A DNA stretch of 51,740 nucleotides from Acidobacteria bacterium 13_2_20CM_57_17. GTDB taxonomy: Bacteria > Acidobacteriota > Terriglobia > Acidiferrales > UBA7541. The position numbers were made by a program, and so were the translations under genes. Shown here piece after piece: positions 17,241 through 28,616 of the stretch. The stretch spans positions 1-51,740 of the forward strand of contig MNDE01000080.1 in assembly GCA_001914785.1 (NCBI GenBank), read 5' to 3'. Under the pieces are notes generated by a model. The model ran no database searches, had not been told where the DNA came from, and worked only from the letters and a program-made list of their open reading frames with translations. How positions within the stretch are numbered: position 1 is the stretch's first letter; every line of letters begins with the position of its first letter.

Positions 17241-18200
17241 TCAGGAGAACAGAGCGCCGTTGCTCTCGTGACCAATTTGCGCGAAGTTGCTAACAGTCGA
17301 TGCTGGGTCAGCGACGAATTGGAAGCCATCTTGTGCAGTTGGTGTGAACGGGGGCCTCGTGTCTGGCGTCCTCACCGTTACAGCAATGGTAGCGGAATTC
17401 TCGACGAAATCGCCGGCGAAGGTCTTCCCGTTGTTGAACGATCTCCTCTTCGATATGCCCTTCCATTCAATGCGGAGCGACTTGAGGAAAGCGCTTACCA
17501 AGCCCAAGGGATGAAGAGGGTTTAAGCTGTTTGGCACGGTGAACGCATCGAATACGCGGCAAACGTTCTCTATGTGCAGAACTGCCTCGCCTTCATCCAA
17601 GTCCACCTCCACGCTTCCCTTCGGGATCTCGATAGTCCAAAAACCTAAAGTTGGAGAAACCCCGGGGTCGTACGAATGCAAGCCCAACGGGCTCGCCGTT
17701 ATGCTGTCAATTCATATGAACGCAAAAGCTCCATGGCGCTTTCGCTCATCTGAGCCTATAAACGTGCCCTTCATGAATCGCGTGTCTGTGTGGAACTGAT
17801 ACGGAGCGGTCGCGCCGGTTTTGGTATCCATTCCCGTTCCGCTGAATGTGAGGTCGACCTGGCCGACAAACCCTTCAAAATTCGCAATGGTGGACGGGTC
17901 GCGGCCTTCCGCGTGCGTGCCTGTGCCGTCTGTCGCCGCTGCTGAGCCATCGATAGGGCCCGGGAAGTAGAAGTGTAGAGGCCCAAAAGGGCCGGCGGTC
18001 GTATGCGGTAAGGGGAGTGGAAGACCGCATGCTTCCTTGCCTTCATTGTCCTCGTCGTCCGCAAGCGCCGAGGACCGCAGTCCAGAGCCGAGCAAGAGTC
18101 CAGCTCCGGCAGCGGTGCCGGCTGCCCCGCGGATGAGATTGCGTCGGGTTAGCCATCTCTCCTGAAGCTTTTTCCATGAAATAGACTTTTCGTCATTCAT
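17241..18200 (-). pseudogene. Tat-signal exported protein gene interrupted by one in-frame TGA
   Basis: From ATG 18200 (behind AAGGAGAAGG) the frame encodes a twin-arginine-like signal (LTRRNLIRGAAG, then a hydrophobic stretch to SSALA), a Pro/Gly-rich segment HTTAGPFGPLHFYFPGPIDG, and a body that halts at codon 163, TGA at 17712-17714. The same frame then runs open for another 156 codons (IDSITASPLGLHSYDPGVSP ... GHESNGALFS) with no further stop or frameshift. The two halves read as one protein of about 318 residues. Either a recent nonsense mutation (for example from CGA or TGG), an assembly error, or readthrough. The family is not one I can name. It is upstream of the haloperoxidase gene on the same strand. 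Confidence 0.72.
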
Positions 18201-18459
18201 TGTCCTTCTCCTTCGCCTAGTCGGCAGCACACGAAAAAAGAGTGCGCCTGTCGGTGAGCAATGGCCCCGGGGTCCCGAGAATACTTTCCAGAAAGCATGA
18301 GAATAAGTTGCGGGAAAAGGTGATGGGAAAACTGGCCCGAGACTGCGCCCCCAAGCAGGAAATGTCAAGTACAAAGTCTGGTAATGAGAGTACTCACGCT
18401 CGCAAAGTGCCCGCAGCAAAATTGGGCCTATGCAGCCAAGCTTTTGATCCCAGAGGAGA

Positions 18460-18522
18460 TCACGCTGCGATCTTCAGCTCCCGAATCCAGATATTGCGAT
18501 AGCAGTTGCCATGATTCGTCTT
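18460..18522 (-). pseudogene. Remnant of a DUF1080 gene (C-terminal end only)
   Basis: The last 20 codons before a stop read KTNHGNCYRNIWIRELKIAA, closely matching the C-terminus of the intact DUF1080 gene at 19570 (NHPVRYRNIWIRELKTQD). Nothing upstream on this strand continues the match, so only the tail of a second copy survives. The two tails lie in the same orientation on either side of the isomerase-like gene. Confidence 0.7.
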
Positions 18523-18560
18523 CCGGAAACCTTTCTTCGCCTCGATCCTTATTCGTTGCT

Positions 18561-18589
18561 TTGACACTTTTCCGGCGCGCAGGTAGGCT
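18561..18589 (+). promoter_or_regulatory. Possible sigma70 promoter for the isomerase-like gene
   Basis: TTGACA (18561-18566), 17-base spacer, then a poor -10 TAGGCT (18584-18589). The start would fall near 18596, just ahead of the GGAGG ribosome site and ATG 18620. Confidence 0.4.
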
Positions 18590-18619
18590 TGCGCCAGCGA
18601 CCGCTGGAGGCGCAGCTCC

Positions 18620-19531
18620 ATGAGAACCACGCGACGAGAATTTGCAAAGAAGCTCACCGGAGCAGCGATGGCCGCCGCGTTTGCGCCCGCCGGGGATACG
18701 GCGCGTTTGCCGATTGCGTTTTCCACTCTGGGCTGTCCTGCCTGGGACTTGCAAAAAATCCTGACGTTCGCGGAGCAACATGGTTTCGCTGCCGTCGAAT
18801 TCCGCGGACTGGAAGGCAATCTGGATTTGCCTTCGCACCCGGCGTTTGTAGCGGAACGCATCGCGCAGACAAAACGCGAGATTCTTTCTCACGGCCTGCG
18901 CGTCGCCTGCGTCAGCAGCTCCGCCAGCTTGCACGAGTCCGATCCTGAGAAGCGCTCCAAAGTTCTGGCGGATGGCCGCCGATTCATCGACCTGGCTTCG
19001 ACGCTCGATGCGCCCTATGTGCGCGTTTTCGGCTGCAGCCCTGACTCTGGTCATCCCATAACTCCGGGCGAGGATTTGAAGGCGCGCGTCGCCGCCGGAT
19101 TGCACGAATTGGGTGAGTATGCGGGCCCGCGTAAAGTTACGGTGATCATCGAATCGCACGATGACTTCACGTCTTCGGCCGCGCTAGCCGATGTGTTGCA
19201 TCGTGCTGATTCCAAGTCGGTCGCACTTTTGTGGGACGCTCATCATACGTTCGCGGCGTCGAATGAAGACCCGAAGTTCACCGTGCGGCAGCTGGGGCAA
19301 TGGATCCGGCACACACACCTCAAGGACTCTGTCGGCAAGAGCGGCGATCGCAAGTACGTGTTGACCGGTCGAGGAAGTGTTCCCATCAAGGAGCAGGTCG
19401 AAGCGTTGCGCGCCATCGGTTACAAAGGGTTCTACTGTTTCGAGTGGGAAAAAGTGTGGCATCCTGATCTGGAAGATCCCGAGATTGCCTTTGCGGACTA
19501 TGCCCGCGCTGTTAAGGATTATCTGCGCTAG
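18620..19531 (+). CDS. Exported sugar phosphate isomerase/epimerase-like TIM-barrel protein
   Basis: 303 residues with a twin-arginine-type signal (TTRREFAKKLTGAAMAAAFA). The body is a xylose-isomerase-like TIM barrel (AP-endonuclease family 2): IAFSTLGCPAWDLQKIL at strand 1, then the expected divalent-metal ligands in VIIESHDD, LLWDAHHT, IRHTHLKDS and CFEWEK. Family members isomerise or epimerise sugars; several work on 3-keto sugars together with DUF1080 hydrolases, and one such gene lies convergently 38 bases downstream. Exact substrate not predictable. Tat export suggests a folded, metal-loaded enzyme acting in the periplasm. Confidence 0.88.
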   Translation: MRTTRREFAKKLTGAAMAAAFAPAGDTARLPIAFSTLGCPAWDLQKILTFAEQHGFAAVEFRGLEGNLDLPSHPAFVAERIAQTKREILSHGLRVACVSSSASLHESDPEKRSKVLADGRRFIDLASTLDAPYVRVFGCSPDSGHPITPGEDLKARVAAGLHELGEYAGPRKVTVIIESHDDFTSSAALADVLHRADSKSVALLWDAHHTFAASNEDPKFTVRQLGQWIRHTHLKDSVGKSGDRKYVLTGRGSVPIKEQVEALRAIGYKGFYCFEWEKVWHPDLEDPEIAFADYARAVKDYLR

Positions 19532-19569
19532 AAACGCACCAGGCGTTGCCGACTAAACGAACTATTCGG

Positions 19570-20346
19570 TCAATCTTGCGTTTTCAGCTCGCGGATCCAG
19601 ATGTTGCGGTAGCGCACTGGATGGTTATGGTCCTGCAGCGCCAGCGGCAATTTTTCCGGTTGAGGTTCATACGGCGGCCGCTTGCCATGAGCCGTCGGGC
19701 CGCTCAATTCCACGTTGTCCTGCACGAGCACGCCATTGTGAAAAACGGTTTCGCGGGCGGGACGGAGCAGCTTGCCGTCTTTGGCAAAGCGCGGCCCGTG
19801 AAAGACGATATCGTAAGTCTGCCACTGGCCCGGCGGACGCGAAGCGTTCACCAGCGGAGGGTATTGGCCATAGATCGCCGAGGCCTGGCCGTCCGCGTAG
19901 GTCTTGCTTTGGTAGGAGTCCAGAACTTGCGTCTCGTAGAGTCCTTGCAGGAAGACACCGCTGTTTCCGCGGTCCTGGCCCTCGCCTTTCGGCGGCGCGG
20001 GTTCCGCGAACTCGACGTGCAATTGGCAGTCGCCAAAAGCTTCACGCGTATGGATTTCTCCTGTCTTTGGCACCACTTCGAAATAACCGTTCTCCACTTT
20101 CCATTTGGCCGCGCTTCCGTCTTTGTGCCCCCATTTGGAAAGATCCTTGCCATCGAATAACACAACCGCATCGGACGGCGGACGCCCCGGCGAATCCTGC
20201 GTGCTCTGCGTGCCGGAATCAATCACCGGCGGCGCTGGCCGATCGGGATCGTGAATCTTCCATCGCGGATCGACTTGCGCGTTACAGATGACCGGCACAA
20301 CTCCCAGCAGCAGAATGCAAATTGCAGCGAACAGAATCTTGTTCAT
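19570..20346 (-). CDS. DUF1080 (3-keto-disaccharide hydrolase type) secreted protein
   Basis: 258 residues from ATG 20346, where GAGG precedes and a clear signal peptide follows (MNKILFAAICILLLGVVPVI, then CNAQ). A frame 105 bases longer is unlikely. The DUF1080 fold shows AVVLFDGKDLSKWGHKDGSAAKW, FGDCQLHVEFAEP, GNSGVFLQGLYETQVLDSY and the ending NHPVRYRNIWIRELK. Members have a concanavalin-like jelly roll and bind or cleave glycans, some with 3-keto-glucosides. Convergent with the isomerase-like gene. A degraded second tail of this family lies at 18460-18522. Confidence 0.92.
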   Translation of the reverse strand: MNKILFAAICILLLGVVPVICNAQVDPRWKIHDPDRPAPPVIDSGTQSTQDSPGRPPSDAVVLFDGKDLSKWGHKDGSAAKWKVENGYFEVVPKTGEIHTREAFGDCQLHVEFAEPAPPKGEGQDRGNSGVFLQGLYETQVLDSYQSKTYADGQASAIYGQYPPLVNASRPPGQWQTYDIVFHGPRFAKDGKLLRPARETVFHNGVLVQDNVELSGPTAHGKRPPYEPQPEKLPLALQDHNHPVRYRNIWIRELKTQD

Positions 20347-20471
20347 CGGTTGAACCTCGTCACAGAGGAGCAGAATTCTACCGCAGATTGCGATGGAATG
20401 GAGTGGCGGGATGGCCGCTCCGTTTTTCTTTTTTTCGATGAAAACTGACAACCGAATACTTGGAACAGTTC

Positions 20472-22931
<2,460 letters not shown>

Positions 22932-23444
22932 TCACGATCCTCCGTAGATCATTTATTCAAAGGGCGTTCGCAAGGCAATCGGTTCCGGGCACAGCCGCTT
23001 CCTGCACACTTTTTCGACTGAGCGCCGCTGGGGGCGGGTGAAGCACAGATTGTTCACATTCCACCAGGAAGAAGCCGTCGCGCCGGTCCGAGATTACCCC
23101 TAGAGTGACCGTCAAACCGCCTCGAGTACGCGGCGCAAGGGCTGCACAAAACGCAGATTTATAACATTTTACCCATGGCCGGTCAAACCGGCGCCCCGTG
23201 AAACAAAGGGCAGCAACCCCGTATCACGTCGAATACTGCGGCGAGACGCGGATGCAAAGCGATGGTAACATGCGAGATTCGTTTGAAGGCCATTTACCCT
23301 ATACAGCCGGGGGTCCATGCGTAGCAAACAATTGTCATGGGCGGCGCGAATCGCTGCCGCAAGCAGCATATTGCGCCGCGAGGGGAATCCAGCCAACGTC
23401 CTTGTTTCCAAGCGCGTGGCCGCGCGAAAGAGGGCAGAGCGCGC
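22932..23444. other. Intergenic region between divergent hppA and bioD
   Basis: No supported gene. Open frames in this stretch lack ribosome sites and motifs; the one reaching into bioD from 23337 is an N-terminal over-extension. It must contain the promoters of both flanking genes, but I see no clear boxes. Confidence 0.4.
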
Positions 23445-24080
23445 ATGAGGCATCATTTTTTCATCACCGGCACGGACGCGGGGGTTGGCAAGACGGTCCT
23501 TTCGGCACTGCTCTGCGCTGCCCTCGATGCGGTTTATTGGAAACCGATCCAGACCGGCACTCTTGAGGGCTCGGACCGCGTGACAGTCATGAGGCTGGCG
23601 GGGATTGGCACGGATCGAACGCTAGATGAAGTGTACAAATTTGTACCTCCGGTTTCTCCCGATCTCGCGGCGCGCTGGGCAGGAGTGGAAATCGACCTCG
23701 GGCGCATCAGCATGGCCAACAGCTTGATCAACGACTGGCTGATCGTCGAGGGGGCCGGAGGAGTGCTGGTACCCATCAACCAGAAGCAGTTTGTGCTTGA
23801 CCTCATGGTGAAATTCAAGTTGCCGGTGATCGTGGCGGCACGCAGCGCGCTGGGAACGGTGAATCACACGCTGCTGACGCTAGCGGCGCTGCACGCGGCG
23901 GAACTGCCGGTTCACGGCGTGGTGCTGATTGGCGATCAGAACCGAGAAAACCGCGAAACCATCGAACGGTTCGGCCACGTCCGGGTCATCGGAGAAATTC
24001 CCAAGCTGCCCAATCTGCACCGCACGGCGCTCATGCAAGTCTTCATGAATCATTTCGATCGCGCGGCTTTTGCGCAATAA
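23445..24080 (+). CDS. bioD: ATP-dependent dethiobiotin synthetase BioD
   Basis: 211 residues from ATG 23445, immediately before the hallmark MRHHFFITGTDAGVGKT with its P-loop (residues 8-17). It closes the ureido ring of dethiobiotin from diaminopelargonate, CO2 and ATP, the penultimate step of biotin synthesis, in the cytoplasm. Further family features: VYWKPIQTG (near 32), the PPVSPDLAA segment, DWLIVEGAGGVLVPI and LPVIVAARSALGTVNHTLLT. No other biotin gene lies in the window, so the pathway is split. A start at 23337 would add 36 residues without homology and is rejected. Confidence 0.93.
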   Translation: MRHHFFITGTDAGVGKTVLSALLCAALDAVYWKPIQTGTLEGSDRVTVMRLAGIGTDRTLDEVYKFVPPVSPDLAARWAGVEIDLGRISMANSLINDWLIVEGAGGVLVPINQKQFVLDLMVKFKLPVIVAARSALGTVNHTLLTLAALHAAELPVHGVVLIGDQNRENRETIERFGHVRVIGEIPKLPNLHRTALMQVFMNHFDRAAFAQ

Positions 24081-24163
24081 ATGCGCGCTGACATCTGCCG
24101 TCTGCGCCGAGATCCGATGCCCCACCCAAACAAATTGCTGCAAACGGATGGGAGGAGTTCCTT

Positions 24164-24802
24164 TTGGCCACGAGTTTGAACGGATGGAAACAGAAAATCG
24201 TGGCGTTTGCAGGCGGACTGGGCGCGCCTGGACTTTTTCTAATTTCCTTCCTGGATTCTTCGGTGCTCACGTTTCCAATCATCAACGATTTGTTGCTGAT
24301 CGAGTTGTCCATTCAGCATCCGGCGCGGATGTCATTGTATGCGTTCATGGCGGCGCTCGGTTCGGTGCTGGGTTGCGTGGTGTTGTATTTCATTGCGCGA
24401 AAGGGCGGGGAAGCGCTGTTTCACAGCAAGGCCGGAAAGCACTCACACGCCATTCGTCACTGGGTGGAAGAGAATGGTTTCTTGGGAATGCTGGTCGCGG
24501 CGCTTCTGCCGCCGCCGACGCCATTCAAGTTTTTTGTGTTTGCGGCGGGAGTGTTTGAAGTGCCGCTGTTCAGCTATACGTCGGCGATCACCATTGCACG
24601 ATTATTTCGTTACTTTGGAATCGGATACCTGGCAATACGGTATGGGGCGGATGCGATTCCGTACCTGATGCACCACAAGCTCCAAGTGACCGTATTAGTG
24701 ATCTCGCTTGTAATCGTGAGCTATGTGCTTTCCCGAATGCTACTCAGGCGGCGAACGCCGTCCGAGAACACGAACCGGCCTCCGCAAGTACCTCCTATCT
24801 GA
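24164..24802 (+). CDS. DedA/VTT-domain membrane protein (YqaA-like)
   Basis: 212 residues from a TTG start with GGAGGAG six bases upstream. Hydrophobic segments near 20-40, 55-80, 105-140 and 175-195; the VTT-domain features GLFLISFLDSS and ENGFLGMLVAALLPPPTPFKFF are present. DedA-family proteins are inner-membrane lipid-transport or proton-linked proteins needed for envelope integrity. It follows bioD by 83 bases and overlaps the convergent DUF457 gene by 8 bases at the 3' ends. Confidence 0.85.
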   Translation: MATSLNGWKQKIVAFAGGLGAPGLFLISFLDSSVLTFPIINDLLLIELSIQHPARMSLYAFMAALGSVLGCVVLYFIARKGGEALFHSKAGKHSHAIRHWVEENGFLGMLVAALLPPPTPFKFFVFAAGVFEVPLFSYTSAITIARLFRYFGIGYLAIRYGADAIPYLMHHKLQVTVLVISLVIVSYVLSRMLLRRRTPSENTNRPPQVPPI

Positions 24803-25814
24803 GCCAGACTTCTCGAGACATGGGATCCCAAGCGAGTTCCTGAGAGAGCACCTTGAAGGAAGGATCGGTGTCGACCACGGCTTCGACACGCCAGCCAGAA
24901 CTGGCGTCGCGCATGTAGGGGAACGCACGCAGGAGGACGTGAAATCCTGTGGGAGTTTTCTCGATGGTAGCTTTGGGGAAGCGCGCAATCTGGAGGAAGC
25001 GGCGCGCGGCTGCCGTATCGCGAGCCGCGTCGAGTGCGGGAGACGGTTCGGGCTTGTAGGAAGTCATGGCCGCGTCGGGGTCAAAAGAGGCGCCGGGGCC
25101 AACGTCAACTTCAACGTCATGCAGAGCGCGCTCGGTTTCCACAATGCCATGCCAGCGGGAAGGCGAACCCGATTCGGCAAACGCCGCGGCCTTGCGAGGC
25201 AGTTCGCCGCGGTAAGTGCGCGATTCCATGGCGGCCAAGGCGTTGGCATGGAGGACGGCGCGCAGAACGACGTAAAGAATCACGGCGGCTAGAGCGAGAG
25301 ACGCACCCACTTTGCCGCGCGGGCCCTTTGATTTTGCGCCGATTTCCTCGGTGACGAGCCTGCTGAGCGCGGGGAAGAGAATTCCGGCGAGAAGAATTCC
25401 CACAATCCAAAGATCGCTGTGGGCGACCCAGTCCAAAGCAAAGCGGCGGGCTGAAAAGGGCCAAAGGAGTTCGACTCCAGCGCTTTGGCAGACGTCCATG
25501 AGCAAATGAAAGACGGCGGCGGCGAGAGCGGCGAAGAAGACGGGCAGCGGAGAAACTTGCTGTTCCGTAGATCCGCGTTTGCGCAGGAGGAAGGGAAGAG
25601 TGACAAGGAGACTAAGCAGCAAGGCCGCGAGCACGGAGTGACAATAGGTGCGGTAAAAGTTGAGGAAGGCGGAGGGCCCGAAATACGCACTCGACAAATC
25701 GATGTCGGCGATGGTTCCTGCAACGAGCATGGCAATCGTGGCGGGGCGAGGAAGGCGCGGAAAGGCGGCGCGCCTGAGGGAGTAGGAGGCCAGGGCATGG
25801 GTGAGGGGATCCAC
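24795..25814 (-). CDS. Membrane-bound metal-dependent hydrolase, DUF457/YdjM family
   Basis: 339 residues from a GTG start. The N-terminus MDPLTHALASYSLRRAAFPR and the following TM segments with IADIDL, YRTYCHSVLAALLLS and FHLLMDVCQSAGVELLWPFS carry the His/Asp residues of the YdjM (LexA-regulated inner membrane hydrolase) family. Residues from about 190 form a soluble domain ending in VLSQELAWDPMSREVWLR. The substrate is unknown. Tail-to-tail overlap with the DedA-like gene. Confidence 0.85.
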   Translation of the reverse strand: MDPLTHALASYSLRRAAFPRLPRPATIAMLVAGTIADIDLSSAYFGPSAFLNFYRTYCHSVLAALLLSLLVTLPFLLRKRGSTEQQVSPLPVFFAALAAAVFHLLMDVCQSAGVELLWPFSARRFALDWVAHSDLWIVGILLAGILFPALSRLVTEEIGAKSKGPRGKVGASLALAAVILYVVLRAVLHANALAAMESRTYRGELPRKAAAFAESGSPSRWHGIVETERALHDVEVDVGPGASFDPDAAMTSYKPEPSPALDAARDTAAARRFLQIARFPKATIEKTPTGFHVLLRAFPYMRDASSGWRVEAVVDTDPSFKVLSQELAWDPMSREVWLR

Positions 25815-26119
25815 GGAAAGAGTTATCTCACAGAGAGCGATGCGGCGTCAGTAGCAGTAACAGGGTGGGTGATGAGAGTCGTGAGACTCGCCGGCTCCCT
25901 AATAGAACGGACTGACGGATACCAAGAATCTTCCTCACTTTGGCAACTGCCTTCACTTTCTGGCGCAACGCAAAGGTCCCCAGGCTCACATCTGATTCTA
26001 TGTATTTTGTATTCAACAGCTTAGAGGCTGGCGATCAGTTTCAAACTGGGACCATGAATTGCTTTTGACTCTCGATGGTTTCCTCTGTCCCTACGGAAAC
26101 TTCAAAAAGAGGACCTCCA
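25815..26119. other. Intergenic region between divergent DUF457 and oxidase genes
   Basis: No gene, RNA or repeat recognised in this 305-base stretch. Confidence 0.4.
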
Positions 26120-28471
26120 ATGAACAGATTCGCCCGCCGTCTGTTTGTGTTCGCCTGTCTACTTTTGGCAGTTTTGATCCCGCTTGCGCCCGTCGGCCTC
26201 GCCCAGACTGGACAAGGCCAGTGGCAAACCTTGCCGTACACCATGCCGATCAATCCCATTCACGCGGCACTTCTGAACAACGGTAAGGTGGTCATCGTTT
26301 CCGGCTCCGGCAACGTGGCCGGAAATACGAGTTTCCGGGCTGCGCTCTGGGATCCCCAGGCTGGCACCATCACGACGCAACCCGTCGGCTGGGACATGTT
26401 CTGCAACGGCATGGTGGTTCTCCCCGATGGGCGCCCGTTCGTGATGGGCGGCACGTTGCAGTACGATCCGTTCCACGGCGAACTGCGCACCTCCACGTAC
26501 GACCCCGCCACCAATACCTTCACCGACCAGCAGTCCATGGCGCACGGCCGCTGGTATCCCACGGGCACCGTTCTGGGCGACGGTCGCGTAATGGTTTTCT
26601 CCGGTCTTAGTGAAACAGGCAGTACCAACACTTCCGTTGAGTTCTATAGCGCCGGCTCCGGCTGGAGCGCCGCTTTCTCCGCCCCGTGGACCCCGCCTCT
26701 TTACCCCCGTCTGCACGTGCTCCCCAACGGAAATGTTTTTTACTCGGGCTCAACCACCGGTTCCAGCCTCTTCAATCCTGCAACGCACACTTGGACCACG
26801 AACGTGGCCTTCACAAATTACAATGGGACACGGACGTATGGCACATCCATTCTCCTTCCCCTGACTCCCGCCAACAACTACACGCCCAAAGTGTTGATCA
26901 TGGGAGGCGGCAGCCCCTCCACCAACACCAGCGAAATCATTGACCTCTCTGCCGCTACGCCGAAGTGGGTCTACGGCCCCACCATGTCGCAACCGCGCAT
27001 TGAGATGAATGCCACGATTCTCCCCAATGGCCGGGTCCTTGCGGTCGGCGGCTCCCTCAATGACGAAGACACCGCCACCGCCAGCCTGAAAGCTGACCTT
27101 TATGATCCTGGAACCAATACCTTCAGTCCCGCAGGCGCGGAGGTTTACGCGCGCCTCTATCACTCCGTCAGCTTGCTTCTGCCTGACGCCACGGTCTGGG
27201 TTGCCGGCGGCAATCCGCAGCGCGGCAATTACGAACCGCATATGGAAATCTACTCGCCGGCGTATCTCTTTAACGCAAACGGGACTCCTGCTACGCGTCC
27301 CACCATCACAAGCACATCTTCGTCGATCATTGGGTACGGCGGCGCGTTCCAGGTGCAAACTCCCGACGCTGCCAACGTCTCCAGCGTCGTCCTGATGCGG
27401 AACGGTGCGGTCACTCACGCTTTCGACATGGACCAGCGCTACGTTGGACTCTCCTTCACCGCAGGCACTGGCGTCCTCAACGTTACCGGCCCGCCAAATG
27501 GCAACATTGCGCCGCCGGGTTACTACATGCTGTTTATTCTCAATAGCGCCGGCGTTCCTTCCGTCGCCGCAATGGTTCAAGTCTCTCTGGCTGCGAATGA
27601 TGTGCCTCCCACCGGCACGATCACCAGCCCTGCCTCGAACGTCACCATCTCTACGGGCCAATCGGTATCTTATTCCGGCACAGGTAACGATCCCGACGGC
27701 ACAATCAGCGCCTATTCGTGGTCTTTCCCCGGCGGGAATCCCAGCTCCAGCAATCTCGCTAATCCAGGGAATGTAACCTACGCCACTCCGGGGACTTACG
27801 TCACGACGTTTACTGTCACCGACAACGTTGGCCTGACCGATCCCAATCCGCCGACACGCACCATTACTGTCCAGCCCGATTTCTCACTCTCTGCATCGCC
27901 TGCCTCGCGAACCGTCGCACAGGGTGGCGGCACATCGTTCACAGCTACAGTCACGGCCGGGACAGGTTTCAGCGGAACCGTCTCTCTCAGCGTTAACGGC
28001 CTGCCAGCGGGCGCGAGCGCTTCGTTTAATCCGGCGTCCATCTCCACATCCGGCTCGAGCACTCTGAGCGTTTCCACGAGTTCGTCGACTGCTCCGGGCA
28101 GTTATCCGTTGACGATTACCGCCACCAGCGGCACTTTGAGCCATACGGCGAATGTCACGCTAGTTGTGAGCGCGGACTTTTCCGTTGCTGCCACCCCTTC
28201 CAGCGCTACCGTCTCGCGCGGCTCCAGCGCACGCTACACTGTCAGCGTCACGCCTGGCTCCGGTTTCAACGGCACCGTAAGCTTCAGCGTTAGCGGACTG
28301 CCCCGCCGCGCGAACGCCAGCTTCAATCCTTCGTCCGTCACAACTTCTGGTTCGTCGACTTTAACTGTGAGCACCATGCGCAAGACGCCAACCGGCACCT
28401 TTACCCTGACCATCTCCGCCACTAGTGGCGGCTTGACGCACACGCAGCAGGTAACCCTAACGGTTCAGTAG
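26120..28471 (+). CDS. Secreted galactose/glyoxal-oxidase-like copper radical oxidase with PKD and Ig-like repeats
   Basis: 783 residues from ATG 26120 (AGAGGA upstream), with a signal peptide ending at GLAQ. The kelch propeller keeps the copper-radical centre: the cross-link Cys in WDMFCNGMVVLPDG, Tyr in GRWYPTGTVLGDGR, Tyr-His in ARLYHSVSLLLPD, and the last His in THAFDMDQR within the C-terminal early-set domain that ends GYYMLFILNSAGVPSVA. These match galactose oxidase C228, Y272, Y495/H496 and H581 by motif. A PKD-type domain (about 495-590) and two tandem Ig-like repeats of about 95 residues (DFSLSASPAS..., DFSVAATPSS...) follow. It probably oxidises primary alcohols or aldehydes outside the cell, releasing hydrogen peroxide; substrate unknown. 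Confidence 0.88.
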   Translation: MNRFARRLFVFACLLLAVLIPLAPVGLAQTGQGQWQTLPYTMPINPIHAALLNNGKVVIVSGSGNVAGNTSFRAALWDPQAGTITTQPVGWDMFCNGMVVLPDGRPFVMGGTLQYDPFHGELRTSTYDPATNTFTDQQSMAHGRWYPTGTVLGDGRVMVFSGLSETGSTNTSVEFYSAGSGWSAAFSAPWTPPLYPRLHVLPNGNVFYSGSTTGSSLFNPATHTWTTNVAFTNYNGTRTYGTSILLPLTPANNYTPKVLIMGGGSPSTNTSEIIDLSAATPKWVYGPTMSQPRIEMNATILPNGRVLAVGGSLNDEDTATASLKADLYDPGTNTFSPAGAEVYARLYHSVSLLLPDATVWVAGGNPQRGNYEPHMEIYSPAYLFNANGTPATRPTITSTSSSIIGYGGAFQVQTPDAANVSSVVLMRNGAVTHAFDMDQRYVGLSFTAGTGVLNVTGPPNGNIAPPGYYMLFILNSAGVPSVAAMVQVSLAANDVPPTGTITSPASNVTISTGQSVSYSGTGNDPDGTISAYSWSFPGGNPSSSNLANPGNVTYATPGTYVTTFTVTDNVGLTDPNPPTRTITVQPDFSLSASPASRTVAQGGGTSFTATVTAGTGFSGTVSLSVNGLPAGASASFNPASISTSGSSTLSVSTSSSTAPGSYPLTITATSGTLSHTANVTLVVSADFSVAATPSSATVSRGSSARYTVSVTPGSGFNGTVSFSVSGLPRRANASFNPSSVTTSGSSTLTVSTMRKTPTGTFTLTISATSGGLTHTQQVTLTVQ

Positions 28472-28504
28472 AGCGAAACCGTAAAATACTTCCTAGTGCC
28501 AGGG

Positions 28505-28551
28505 GTCGTCGCCTCTTCGCGGACGACTCCATGCGCAGCGTGTCTGCGCAT
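28505..28551 (+). other. Two adjacent hairpins after the oxidase gene
   Basis: GTCGTC/GACGAC (28505-28510 with 28522-28527) and a perfect 8-bp stem ATGCGCAG/CTGCGCAT (28531-28538 with 28544-28551). No T-tract follows, so this is not a standard terminator; it could be a palindromic repeat or an attenuating structure before the next gene. Confidence 0.4.
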
Positions 28552-28616
28552 CCGCTGAGTCCTTGTTCTAAAACTGGCTCAGGGCACGAGAACAATTGCA
28601 TCCAAGGAGGAGAAGC

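Noticed and set aside
26750..27661. 303-codon antisense frame within the copper-radical oxidase
   Set aside because: Shadow frame; the sense strand has catalytic motifs in register.
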